DNA from: an uncultured Alistipes sp.
Lineage (GTDB): Bacteria > Bacteroidota > Bacteroidia > Bacteroidales > Rikenellaceae
Assembly (NCBI GenBank): GCA_937911745.1
Contig: CALDPX010000072.1
Location: 1-64,000 of the forward strand
Direction of reading: 5' to 3'
DNA: 64,000 nucleotides
Positions 23,267 to 32,900 of this stretch are shown piece after piece. Made by a program: the position numbers and the translations under genes. Position 1 is the first letter of the stretch. Each line of letters begins with the position of its first letter. The notes under the pieces are model-generated. The model was not told where the DNA came from and searched no databases. It was given only the letters and a program-made list of their open reading frames with translations.

Positions 23267-25408
23267 ATGAAGTACGCACATTTTTTACTTCCCGTAATGG
23301 CACTAACTATGATTAGCACCGCTTGTAACAATGCTACCTCTGCCGAGCGCGAGAATCCTCTCTTGGCAGAGTGGAATACCCCCTATGGCATCCCTCCCTT
23401 CGGCGAGATTGAGGTGGAGGACTATATGCCCGCCTTCGAGATTGCAATGCAGATGCACAAAGAGGAGATTGAGGCTATCGTTAACAACCCCGCAGAGCCC
23501 ACATTCGAGAACACCATCCTGGCGCTCGACAATGCAGGAGCCAAACTGAACGATGTGGCAAACACCTTCTTCCTCATCTCGGCAGCCGACACCAACGATA
23601 AGATGCAGAAGGTGGAGATGGAGATTAGCCCTCTGCTGGCGGCTCACTCCGATGCCATAATGATGAATGCCGACCTATTTCAGAGGGTTAAGAAGGTCTA
23701 TCTTGGGCGCAAAAAGGCAGGCTTGGATGCTATGCAGTTGCGCCTTACGGAGCAGACATACAAGGATTTCGAGCGCAACGGTGCGAACCTCTCCTCGGAA
23801 CAGCAAGCAGAACTTGCAGAGATTAACCGACAACTCTCGGAGGCTACCGTCAAGTATGCCCAGAACCTGCTGGCAGCCAATGCCGAGTATGAACTCGTGC
23901 TCGAAAACAACCAACTCGGAGGACTTCCCCTCTCGGTGCAGAATGCGGCTCGCGATGCTGCCAAAGAGGCTGGTCACAACGGCAAATACCTCTTTACACT
24001 GAGCAGCCCCAGCATATTCCCCTTCCTAACCTACTCCAAAGAGAGGGAGTTGCGCGAGGAGATTTACACCGCCTACGTAAACCGTTGTAACGGCGGAAAG
24101 TGGGACAATACGGAGGTCATCCGCGACATTGTGAGCCTCCGCGCACGCAGGGCTCAACTCTTGGGGCACAAATCGCACGCACACTACGTCTTGGACGACG
24201 TAATGGCTAAAACTCCCAAGGCAGTCTACGAACTCTTGGATGAACTTTGGGAGCCCGCACTGAGTGCTGCCAAAGAAGAACTCGAAGATATGAAAGCCAT
24301 CAGCAAGCGCGATAATATAAATGATGATTTTGCCGCTTGGGATTGGTGGTACTATGCCGAGCGTCTGCGCAAGCAACGCTACAACCTCGACGAGCAGGCT
24401 CTGCGCCCCTACTTCTCGCTCGACAATGTGCGTCAGGGCATCTTTGGACTCAGCAACCGCCTCTATGGTATCACCTTCTCGCCCGTGAATGTAGAGGGCT
24501 ACAACGAGGAGTGCACGACCTACAAGGTGGAGGATGCGGATGGCACGCTCTTGGGAGTTGTCATCTTCGACTTCTTCCCCCGTGCGGGCAAGAGTGGCGG
24601 TGCTTGGTGTGGCGAATTTGTATCAATGAGCATAAAGGACGGCAAGAGGGTAACTCCCGTTGTAACGGTGGTTTGCAACTTCTCGCGCCCCACAGGCAAC
24701 ACCCCCTCGCTACTTACCATTGACGAGACCGAGACCTTCTTCCACGAGTTTGGTCACGCACTCCACAATCTCTTCGCCGAGGTGCCATACAAGGGTTTGG
24801 CGGGCGTAGAGAGGGACTTTGTGGAGTTGCCAAGTCAGATTATGGAGAATTGGGCTATGGAGCCTGCGATGCTCAAAACCTACGCCATCCATCACCAGAC
24901 AGGTGCCGTTATCCCCGACCACCTCATCAGGCGCATTGAACGCAGTGGTAAGTTCAATCAGGGCTTTATGACCACCGAACTTATCGCCGCCTCGCTCAGC
25001 GATCTGGACATCCACACCCTCACAAGCGTGGAGGAGGATTTCGATGTGAACGCCTTTGAGCACAAGTCGCTTACCGAGAAGAGAGGACTCATCAGTCAGA
25101 TAGCCCCCCGCTACCGCTATCCCTACTTCTCGCACATCTTCGATGGCGGCTACTCGTCGGGCTATTATAGCTATTTGTGGGCTGAGGTACTCGACAAGGA
25201 TGCATATCAGGCATTCGTGGAGAGTGGCGACCTCTTCGATAGGGCTACTGCTGCACGTTTCCGCACACTGCTCGCTGCGGGTGGCACAAAGGATGGTATG
25301 GACCTCTACCGCGACTTCCGTGGTGCCGAGCCCAGCCGCACACCACTTATGCTCTCGCGCGGTCTTATCACCCCCGAGGCGTTGGAGGCTCAACAAAGCG
25401 AAGAATAG
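23267..25408 (+). CDS. M3 family metallopeptidase lipoprotein (Dcp-like)
   Basis: 713 residues from ATG at 23267. The N-terminus is a lipoprotein signal (MKYAHFLLPVMALTMISTAC, lipidated Cys20), placing the enzyme in the periplasm or outer membrane. The M3 zinc site is HEFGHALH with His493, Glu494 and His497; the third ligand is a Glu in the downstream FVELPSQIMENW segment. Overall sequence fits the peptidyl-dipeptidase Dcp/oligopeptidase A group, which trims dipeptides from oligopeptide C-termini; exact specificity is inferred. It follows fabD closely and converges on rnhA through a shared terminator. Confidence 0.92.
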   Translation: MKYAHFLLPVMALTMISTACNNATSAERENPLLAEWNTPYGIPPFGEIEVEDYMPAFEIAMQMHKEEIEAIVNNPAEPTFENTILALDNAGAKLNDVANTFFLISAADTNDKMQKVEMEISPLLAAHSDAIMMNADLFQRVKKVYLGRKKAGLDAMQLRLTEQTYKDFERNGANLSSEQQAELAEINRQLSEATVKYAQNLLAANAEYELVLENNQLGGLPLSVQNAARDAAKEAGHNGKYLFTLSSPSIFPFLTYSKERELREEIYTAYVNRCNGGKWDNTEVIRDIVSLRARRAQLLGHKSHAHYVLDDVMAKTPKAVYELLDELWEPALSAAKEELEDMKAISKRDNINDDFAAWDWWYYAERLRKQRYNLDEQALRPYFSLDNVRQGIFGLSNRLYGITFSPVNVEGYNEECTTYKVEDADGTLLGVVIFDFFPRAGKSGGAWCGEFVSMSIKDGKRVTPVVTVVCNFSRPTGNTPSLLTIDETETFFHEFGHALHNLFAEVPYKGLAGVERDFVELPSQIMENWAMEPAMLKTYAIHHQTGAVIPDHLIRRIERSGKFNQGFMTTELIAASLSDLDIHTLTSVEEDFDVNAFEHKSLTEKRGLISQIAPRYRYPYFSHIFDGGYSSGYYSYLWAEVLDKDAYQAFVESGDLFDRATAARFRTLLAAGGTKDGMDLYRDFRGAEPSRTPLMLSRGLITPEALEAQQSEE

Positions 25409-25434
25409 TTAATAACTGCCGATAACCGACAAGA

Positions 25435-25466
25435 AAAAAAGCAGAGGTTTATTCCTCTGCTTTTTT
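25435..25466. terminator. Bidirectional terminator between M3 peptidase and rnhA
   Basis: 13-base perfect arms AAAAAAGCAGAGG and CCTCTGCTTTTTT flank TTTATT. The right arm encodes the last residues of rnhA (KKAEE) and the rnhA stop lies in the loop. A- and T-runs on both sides suit termination in both directions. Confidence 0.85.
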
Positions 25467-25910
25467 ATATCCCACATCCTCGGCGAGGTTTGTACCATTT
25501 GCGGCAGCCACCGCCAACTCGTCACAGCGATTGTTCTCAACAGTCGTGGCGTGCCCCTTAACCCACACAAACCGCACCCTATGGCGGCGATATACTCTCA
25601 GAAAGCGTATCCACAAATCGGGATTCTTAGCCTTATCGAAGCCCTTTTTCTCCCAGCCGAAGAGCCACCCTTTCTCCACAGCATCAACCACATAGCGGCT
25701 GTCGGAGTAGAGTGTCACATCCGTACCCTCGAATTTCAAAGCCTCCAACGCCACACACACCGCCATGAGTTCCATACGGTTGTTGGTGGTCATACGGAAA
25801 CCCGCACTCAACTCCTTGCGGTAGGGCGGCGACAGGAGCACAACTCCATAGCCTCCCCTACCCGGGTTGCCGAGCGCAGAGCCATCGGTGTATATCGTGA
25901 CGTTTGGCAA
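25449..25910 (-). CDS. rnhA: Ribonuclease HI
   Basis: 153-residue RNase H that degrades the RNA strand of RNA-DNA hybrids. The acidic catalytic set is visible: Asp9 in IYTDGSALGNPG, Glu in NNRMELMAV, Asp in YSDSRYVVD, and the last Asp in NNRCDELAV, preceded by the GHATTVE loop. The start is TTG at 25910, because an in-frame stop lies two codons upstream and no ATG precedes the fold. The 3' end is used as one arm of the terminator shared with the convergent peptidase gene. Confidence 0.93.
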   Translation of the reverse strand: MPNVTIYTDGSALGNPGRGGYGVVLLSPPYRKELSAGFRMTTNNRMELMAVCVALEALKFEGTDVTLYSDSRYVVDAVEKGWLFGWEKKGFDKAKNPDLWIRFLRVYRRHRVRFVWVKGHATTVENNRCDELAVAAANGTNLAEDVGYKKAEE

Positions 25911-25961
25911 TTCTACCTATTTTGCTAACAGTTCTTGCCCCGAGATGTGTCGTGCCGAGCA

Positions 25962-26348
25962 CTAACGCCTATTCTCCTTAGCCTCCACCGAGAGGGTTGC
26001 GTGAGGCACTACGCGCAGACGCTCCTTGGGGATAAGTTTGCCCGTCTCGCGGCAGATGCCGTAGGTTTTGTTCTCGATGCGCAGGAGTGCTGCTTCGAGG
26101 TGCTGGATGAATTTGAGCTGGCGTTGTGCCAAGCGTCCCATCTCCTCTTTTGTGAGCGTTGCAGCACCCTCTTCGAGCACCTTGAAGGTGGGCGAAGTAT
26201 CCTCGGTGTCGTTGCTTGCCGAGTTGTTCACTGACGAGCGCAGAAGCTCGTAATCGTCTTTTGCCTTGCCGAGCATATCGAGGATAATCTCCTTGAATTC
26301 GGCTAATTCCTCATCGGAATATCTGGTTTTTTCAACTTCCTGTGACAT
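25962..26348 (-). CDS. DksA/TraR-family protein with degenerate zinc finger
   Basis: 128 residues: a long N-terminal helical region and a C-terminal TraR/DksA zinc-finger-like segment, YGICRETGKLIPKERLRVVP with HATLSVEAKENRR. The classical four-Cys finger is reduced to one cysteine: CxxC becomes CRET and the second pair is absent. The fold is probably stabilised without zinc, as in Bacteroidetes homologues. DksA proteins enter the RNA polymerase secondary channel and tune ppGpp responses; whether this one does so is inferred. It carries its own promoter (26370-26400), with TACCTTTA as the -7 element. Confidence 0.85.
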   Translation of the reverse strand: MSQEVEKTRYSDEELAEFKEIILDMLGKAKDDYELLRSSVNNSASNDTEDTSPTFKVLEEGAATLTKEEMGRLAQRQLKFIQHLEAALLRIENKTYGICRETGKLIPKERLRVVPHATLSVEAKENRR

Positions 26349-26369
26349 AGTTTAGCGTTTTTGGTTTGT

Positions 26370-26400
26370 TAAAGGTAATAATTTCTTAACATATACGCAA
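26370..26400 (-). promoter_or_regulatory. Promoter of the DksA-like gene
   Basis: Minus-strand TTG (26398-26400), a 20-base spacer and TACCTTTA (26370-26377), 21 bases before the ATG. Confidence 0.6.
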
Positions 26401-26416
26401 CTTTTTCGCCAATAAT

Positions 26417-26451
26417 TTTTAAGCCCACCAAAATTGGCAGGCTTAAAAACT
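26417..26451 (-). terminator. Hairpin after the small lipoprotein genes
   Basis: TTTTTAAGCC and GGCTTAAAAA arms with an inner CCAAAATTGG. It is located downstream of the 26524-27279 gene and upstream of the DksA-like gene's promoter, so it probably ends the C10 protease operon. Confidence 0.7.
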
Positions 26452-26523
26452 TTATCTTTTCTCTGCTCCGAGCATCCCCAGAGCAGGTTTTGGCGATACC
26501 ATATAATCTCCGTCCGATACCAA

Positions 26524-27279
26524 CTATGGAGTTGGCTCGCTGAAATCCAACTCAAACTCAACAGTATAAGGTCCTCGTTCGAAATTAAAAGTCAGCGAGA
26601 TTGTATGATGCATATTCTGCGTTGGCAACTCCATAAAAAAGATTTCAAATGCACACTTCAGAGCATCAAAGTCGAGAACATAGAAGTGCTTAGAATCTGT
26701 AAAGAGTGAATCCTCTGATGTGAAATCAACTAATAATTTTCTTCGTTTATACCCCGAATAATCATTAATGGCTCTCGATCTATCTAAATGTTTGTATCCA
26801 TTATCAATAAATGGTTTGTGCGTGGTATATGCAATCTCTATAATATCTCCGAGATTAGCACCCGCAGGATGATCGGTATCAAAATCTGTATCACTGACAG
26901 CAGTAATTGATGTAATAAGATTGTCGGTGTTCCATACGGTCGCATGTGAGTAGGAGCTTGATGTAAACCATCCCCACTGATTAAACCCGACATCACCGTT
27001 ACGATGGCTCAATTCTTGATGTTTTTCATGTAGTCTTACAGACTCAGCATCGTCACTTTGCCACATATTCTGACGTGAATGTAGTTTTCTTGGGAGGTCA
27101 ATGTTAAGCCATCTTCCCCCATATTCCGGTTTATACAAAACAGCTTCTCCTTGATAGTCAATATCTTGATATTCCAAAACATAAGAACTCTGGAAAACAT
27201 CACCTTCGCCAAACAACAATTCACACCCTGATAATAATAGGGACACTGCTGATAATATCAATATCATATACTTCTTCAT
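26524..27279 (-). CDS. Small lipoprotein, paralogue B downstream of C10 protease
   Basis: 251 residues from ATG at 27279, with signal MKKYMILILSAVSLLLSGC and lipidated Cys19. No catalytic motif is recognised. The body is polar and beta-rich in appearance. It is a paralogue of the upstream neighbour (27403-28110): both share a block of the form DTDFDTDHPAGANLGDIIEI versus DAEYDDEHPAGTSLADIVRV, a Lys/His-rich segment, and a C-terminal strand pair such as SLTFNFERGPYTVEFELDFS. Position after a C10 protease suggests a cognate inhibitor or partner, by analogy with streptopain/Spi and the Bacteroides fragilis protease loci; this is inference. Codon use is AT-richer than flanking housekeeping genes. 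Confidence 0.75.
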   Translation of the reverse strand: MKKYMILILSAVSLLLSGCELLFGEGDVFQSSYVLEYQDIDYQGEAVLYKPEYGGRWLNIDLPRKLHSRQNMWQSDDAESVRLHEKHQELSHRNGDVGFNQWGWFTSSSYSHATVWNTDNLITSITAVSDTDFDTDHPAGANLGDIIEIAYTTHKPFIDNGYKHLDRSRAINDYSGYKRRKLLVDFTSEDSLFTDSKHFYVLDFDALKCAFEIFFMELPTQNMHHTISLTFNFERGPYTVEFELDFSEPTP

Positions 27280-27402
27280 AATCGTAAAATATTTATTGTA
27301 CAACATTAGGTTTATCGTAGGTTACAAGTCTGAACCACCTACTCACTAAGTTCACTAAACGCAGTATCAACCACATGTAGAGTTCACTCTATAGTGGTGG
27401 AA

Positions 27403-28110
27403 CTAAGAATTCGGTTGCTCAAAATCCACAGAACAGGAGTATCTATATACATTCCCCTCATCCGATGTGAATATAATGGTAAAATTATGTTGCTGAGCAG
27501 ATAGCGGCGGAGTTCTAAAAGTGAATGTGAAGACAACAGGGGTAGCCTCCACCAAAATCATATCTGTTGGAGTCAGTTCGGAAACACGTTTATATACCTC
27601 TTCGGAGCTTGCATGTTTTGTTTCGCCACTCACAAAAGGATAGAACGTCCTAAAAGAGACCCTAACAATGTCTGCAAGAGAAGTTCCTGCTGGATGTTCG
27701 TCATCATATTCTGCATCGCTCACGATATCAATATCAACAAATGAATCGGCTAAAGCGTAATTTCCAAAATCCAAGTCTTTACTACTCCAGAAATCACCAT
27801 TGTTTGTATCACCATACTTTTCGCTTAGAGTCCGATGTTTGTCCGCCAATGTTTCGTTGTAGTCGGAATCATTGCAACATAGCGGGAAAGCCTCTGCTAC
27901 TATATTTTCATTTCTTAGATTTAATACCAAACCGATGTGATTGGAAGTTTCGATTTCATATATATCCATACCATAATATCCATGAACAAATGAATAGTAC
28001 TTATGACTATCTCCTCCCAACAAATGAGATATCATATTTCCGACCTCATAACACCCAGTACACCACAGCATAATCACCGTGATCATTAAACACTTTACAA
28101 TCTTTTTCAT
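27403..28110 (-). CDS. Small lipoprotein, paralogue A downstream of C10 protease
   Basis: 235 residues with lipoprotein signal MKKIVKCLMITVIMLWCTGC (Cys20). It shares with the next gene the HPAG(T/A)(S/N)L(A/G)DI block and a C-terminal TFTFRTPP...TIIFTSDEG strand pattern, so the two arose by tandem duplication. It begins 18 bases after the C10 protease stop, indicating one transcript. Function is unknown; a protease inhibitor, chaperone or surface partner is plausible from position only. Confidence 0.75.
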   Translation of the reverse strand: MKKIVKCLMITVIMLWCTGCYEVGNMISHLLGGDSHKYYSFVHGYYGMDIYEIETSNHIGLVLNLRNENIVAEAFPLCCNDSDYNETLADKHRTLSEKYGDTNNGDFWSSKDLDFGNYALADSFVDIDIVSDAEYDDEHPAGTSLADIVRVSFRTFYPFVSGETKHASSEEVYKRVSELTPTDMILVEATPVVFTFTFRTPPLSAQQHNFTIIFTSDEGNVYRYSCSVDFEQPNS

Positions 28111-28128
28111 AGGAGTATCATATAAAGA

Positions 28129-29652
28129 TTAAACATCTGGTTTATCGTAAGTAATTACACGAAACAAATGATCGTAATCCAGTTCTACTGATCTCTGATT
28201 GCTATTATCATAAGAATAGGCTTCTCCAATATCAAACAAACCATATGTAAACCACCCATTGTTTTGCGCATTTCGCCATCCCCAGTTGCAATGCACGTAG
28301 TGATTAGTTCCCACAACCTCAGAAGAAACAATCTCTCCATCGGAATTTCGCCCAGTCTTAACATGACACCTAAGTTTGTAGCCATCTATTACCCATGCAT
28401 GCCCATCAATAACACCAGAAATAGCCCCGATAAAAACAGGAATACCATCTCTAAGCTGATTAATAACAATATCCCTATCTATTACACATAATAAATCATT
28501 ATATTGACAAACATTTTCGTATCCAAGACTTATTAAATAACGTCTAGCAGCAGCGGGCGTGGTGAAACTTTGTTGTTTGTAAAAGCCATAATTCATATCA
28601 CAACCGACACCAACTTTATGCACCAGTTTGGCATAAAGTTCATTTTGTCTGGCAATCGCCTCCGCTTCTTCTTCTGGATCTATAATAGCAGAGTGATCTG
28701 CAAGCAACCACTCCCAATCTTCCACAACATTCTCCCCGAGCACATCCGACAAAGCAGGGTATTCGTTGTACGCCAAAATTTGAGCTATCGCAATAGCGAC
28801 GCATCCTGCTGTAAGATCTTCCTCTCTCACAAAATCACTACCCCACTCGCCAAACGCATCAAAATTATAGGGTTTAATTGTAGTGTATGTAATTCCTAAA
28901 AATCCCTTATAATGGTATCTGTTGGGGCATTGGTCATTGTATGGTGGCCACTGATGCCAAGTTGTGGTAAGCATTTCTGGGATATACTCTGCGGTTTGAT
29001 ACTCGTAAGTATATGTAATGGGGTCTGATGGTGGTGTAGGTGGCGGGGAACCTGGAAATCTACCACCCAAATCTCCTCCAATACTATCGGTCCATTCAAT
29101 GACATAATTTGTCACAAGCCCTCCAATAACCCTATCGGGAGTAACTGAACCCAACAAATAGTCATCATCCTCGGGAACATATAAATCTTCGAGGGTAAGG
29201 GTGTCCTCATAACCCTCCTCAGGATAAGGAGTGAAGTCAATAAGATTACCGCGACTACTCACAGCAATAACATCATCGGGCAAGCGATCGTCTGCCGAAA
29301 GGATAGCAAAGCCCTCGTCATTGTCGAAATTGACAACATAGATAGCATCTCCCGTCTCAGTTGCTCCATCGGAGCGGGTGTGGGGCTTAAAGGCGGACAT
29401 GGGCACTCGTTGCACAGTCCACTTTCCTCTTTGTAGTGCGCGAGTATTGTCCATACCCATTTCACTCATCATCGATTCAAGATTTTCAAGAGCTTTTGTA
29501 AGAGTGATGTGGTGAGGTGTTTGTGGCTGTTCGGACAAATCAGCCTCCGAAATGCCGTAGTCATAATCCAGATCGTTGGTGCAGGAGGTCATTACCCCAA
29601 ATGCAAGAATGGGAAGAATTACGGCAAATAACCTTGTAGTAATGGTTCTCAT
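28129..29652 (-). CDS. C10 family cysteine protease lipoprotein (streptopain-like)
   Basis: 507 residues from ATG at 29652. The signal MRTITTRLFAVILPILAFGV ends in MTSC, with lipidated Cys24 followed by an acidic NDLDYDYG stretch that could favour surface export. Residues about 40-200 form a Spi-type propeptide (AIYVVNFDNDEGFAILSADD). The catalytic domain carries Cys284 in TAGCVAIAIAQIL and His418 in DGHAWVIDGY, with NWGWRNAQNNGWF completing the site. Family C10 includes streptopain, prevotella interpain and B. fragilis Bfp proteases. It leads an operon with two small lipoproteins. Its promoter is well formed (29781-29810). Confidence 0.92.
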   Translation of the reverse strand: MRTITTRLFAVILPILAFGVMTSCTNDLDYDYGISEADLSEQPQTPHHITLTKALENLESMMSEMGMDNTRALQRGKWTVQRVPMSAFKPHTRSDGATETGDAIYVVNFDNDEGFAILSADDRLPDDVIAVSSRGNLIDFTPYPEEGYEDTLTLEDLYVPEDDDYLLGSVTPDRVIGGLVTNYVIEWTDSIGGDLGGRFPGSPPPTPPSDPITYTYEYQTAEYIPEMLTTTWHQWPPYNDQCPNRYHYKGFLGITYTTIKPYNFDAFGEWGSDFVREEDLTAGCVAIAIAQILAYNEYPALSDVLGENVVEDWEWLLADHSAIIDPEEEAEAIARQNELYAKLVHKVGVGCDMNYGFYKQQSFTTPAAARRYLISLGYENVCQYNDLLCVIDRDIVINQLRDGIPVFIGAISGVIDGHAWVIDGYKLRCHVKTGRNSDGEIVSSEVVGTNHYVHCNWGWRNAQNNGWFTYGLFDIGEAYSYDNSNQRSVELDYDHLFRVITYDKPDV

Positions 29653-29780
29653 AATTGTAGTGTTTAAGGATAAATTTAGATTGCTTATCGCCCTGGAATG
29701 AGTTACACAGCACCAGAGCGCGGCTGCGAGCAAGGGAACAAAAACTCGGCTATTAATCCCGAACTATATTGTATTCGTTA

Positions 29781-29810
29781 CAAATATAAACAATATATTT
29801 ATCAAATCAA
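29781..29810 (-). promoter_or_regulatory. C10 protease promoter
   Basis: Minus-strand TTG (29808-29810), a 19-base spacer and TATATTTG (29781-29788). The untranslated leader is about 120 bases, unusually long for this window, so post-transcriptional control is possible. Confidence 0.7.
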
Positions 29811-29850
29811 AATATTTTGTGATTTTTATCAATTTTATACAAAAACAAAA

Positions 29851-29877
29851 AGGTCTGCGGGAGATACCCGCAGACCT
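29851..29877 (-). terminator. ileS terminator
   Basis: Arms AGGTCTGCGGG and CCCGCAGACCT (11 bases) with a 5-base loop, followed on the minus strand by a T-run. Confidence 0.9.
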
Positions 29878-29900
29878 CAATAACAATTTAAGAAAAAAAC

Positions 29901-32900
29901 TTATGCCTTGGTGACGGCGATTTTGAGGGGTTCGTCGTCGATGTCGCTATCGACCACAAAGTCGCCGGCGGGCATCTCGGCAAGAACAACGCTCAGAGCC
30001 AAGGTCTGCTGGGCGATGAAGCCACCGAATGCCTCAATGGCACCCTCCAACATCTCTTTCTTCTCAATCTCAACCTTGATGCGGTCGGTAACCTCGAAGC
30101 CGCTCTCCTTACGGATATTCTGGATGCGGTTCACAAGTTCCCTTGCCAAGCCCTCCTTGCGCAACTCCTCGGTTACGGTAACATCGAGTGCCACAGTGAG
30201 TTTACCCTCGCTTGCCACGAGCCAGCCGGGCATATCCTCCGAGGTGATATCGAAGTCGGCGGGGGTTACAACTACGCTCTCGCCTGCAACCTCCAAAGTG
30301 GTCTGCTCGGCAGCCTCAATAGCGGCAATCTGCTCCTGCGAGAAGGTCGCAACAAGTGCAGCCATAGGTTTCGCCAACTTAGCGTAGCGCGAGCAGAAGT
30401 TCTTGAAGTTGAGTTTGATGCGTTTGGTAATAAGACCCGTAGTATCGGTAATGAGTTCTACCTCCTTAACATTCACCTCGCCCATAACCAAAGCCTTCAC
30501 AGCCTCCAACCTACGTCCCATATCGGCGTCGAGAATGGGGATGATAACCTTCGTCAGAGGTTGGCGCACCTTGATGCCCACCTTCCTGCGCAGAGCCAGC
30601 ACCATAGAGGTGCTCTTCTGTGCCAGAGCCATCATCTCCTCCAAGTCGCTATCAATGAGAGCCTCATTGCAGGTGGGGAAGAGGTTGAGGTGTACGGAGC
30701 CTTCGTGGCGACCACTCATCTCGTTCAGGTCAGTAAAGAGCCTGTCGCTGAAAAATGGTGCGAAGGGAGCCGAGAGTTGTGCCACAGTTTCGAGGCAGGT
30801 GTAGAGTGTCTGGTATGCAGCGAGTTTATCGCTCGTCATACCGCCACCCCAGAAGCGTTTACGATTCAGTCGAACATACCAGTTCGACAAGTTCTCGCCC
30901 ACAAACTCCTGAATAGCCCTCGAAGCGGGTGTAGGATCGTAGTCGTTGAGCCTCTCGGTAACCTCCTTCACAAGCGAGTTGAGAGTAGAGATAATCCAGC
31001 GGTCAATCTCTGGACGCTCCGAAACGGGAATCTCTGCCTCCTTGCCCGTAAAGCCGTCTACATTGGCGTAGAGGGCGAAGAAGCCATAGGTGTTGTAGAG
31101 TGTACCGAAGTATTTACGCCTTACCTCGTCAACACCGTCAACATCGAATTTAAGGTTATCCCAGGGCTGCGAGTTGCTAATCATATACCACCTTGTAGCA
31201 TCTGCGCCATACTTATCCATAACCTCGAATGGATCAACAGCATTGCCGAGGCGTTTGGACATCTTGTTGCCGTTCTTGTCGAGCACCAAGCCGTTGGAGA
31301 TGATATTCTTGAATGCTACGCTATCGAACAACATTGTTGCCAGAGCGTGGAGTGTATAGAACCAACCACGAGTCTGGTCCACACCCTCAGCGATGAAGTC
31401 GGCAGGATATACCTTCTCGAACTCCTCGCGGGTCATCTCGAATGGGTAGTGTACCTGTGCGTAGGGCATTGCGCCACTATCGAACCACACGTCAATAAGG
31501 TCGTTCTCGCGGCGCATAGGCTCGCCCTTGCTCGACACCAAGATAATGTTGTCTACATAGGGGCGGTGGAGGTCAATCTTGTCGTAATTCTCCTTCGAAA
31601 AGTCGCCTACAACGAAGTCCTTGTAGGGGTTCTCGCTCATCAAACCTGCCTCAACAGCCTTCTCGACCTCGGCTTTGAGCTCCTCTACCGAGCCGATACA
31701 CTTCATCTCGGAGTAGTCCTCCGTAGCCCATACGGGCAGAGGGGTACCCCAGAAGCGGCTACGCGAGAGGTTCCAGTCTACCAAGCCCTCCAACCACTTG
31801 CCAAAGCGACCCGTACCGGTCGACTCGGGTTTCCAATAGATGGTCTTGTTGAGTTCTATGAGCCTATCCTTAACGGCTGTTGTACGGATAAACCACGAGT
31901 CCAGAGGATAGTACAAGACGGGCTTATCGGTACGCCAGCAGTGGGGATAGTTGTGGGTATGTTTCTCAATCTTGAAAGCCTTGTTTTCGAGTTTCAGACC
32001 TACGGCAATATCAACATCGATGGTTGCATCCTCCTCGGTGAGTTTTTCGTCATAGGCGTTCTTCACGAACCTACCCTGCCACTCGGCATATTTCTCCACA
32101 TTAACAAAGTTCTTTACATACTCGGGGTCGAGGTCCTCAATGAGGTACATCTTACCCTGCTTGTCGACCATAGGTTGCTGTTTGCCTGCTTTGTCAACGA
32201 GCAACATAGGCGCAATGCCTGCCTGCTTAGCCACGCGGTCGTCATCGGCACCAAAGGTGGGAGCAATGTGTACGATACCCGTACCATCTGCCACGCTTAC
32301 ATAGTCGCCCGTAATAACGCGGAAAGCGTCACCATCGGGGCGCATCCAATCCATCAACTGCTCGTAGCGGACACCTGCAAGGTCGGAGCCTTTCCAGGTG
32401 CGTTCCTCAACGGTGTAGGTACCCTCCATCTTCTTTGTGAAATAAGTGCCCACAAGAGCCTTAGCCATAATGACGGTCTGTCGGATACCCGTATAGGGAT
32501 TGGCGCACTTAACCCTTACATACTCAATCGAAGGACCTACTGCCAGAGCGGTATTCGAGGGCAGTGTCCAGGGGGTCGTGGTCCAAGCCAGGAAGTAGAG
32601 GTCGCCCTCGACATCCTCAAAGAGGCTCTCGCTCTCGGCATTGCGCACAACCTTAAACTGAGCCGTACAGGTGGTGTCTTTCACATCGCGGTAGCAACCG
32701 GGCTGGTTGAGCTCGTGGTTCGACAAACCCGTACCTGCGGCGGGCGAGTAGGGCTGAATAGTAAAGCCCTTATAGAGCAGACCTTTCTTGTAGAGTTCCG
32801 AGAGCATCCACCAGAGGGTTTCGATATACTTGTTGTCGTAGGTGATGTAGGGGTCGTCCATATTCACCCAATAGCCCATCTGGCGAGTGAGTTCCTCCCA

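Noticed and set aside
26352..26561. Small protein upstream of the DksA-like gene
   Set aside because: It overlaps the promoter and terminator hairpin and is unlike known proteins; more likely untranslated sequence.
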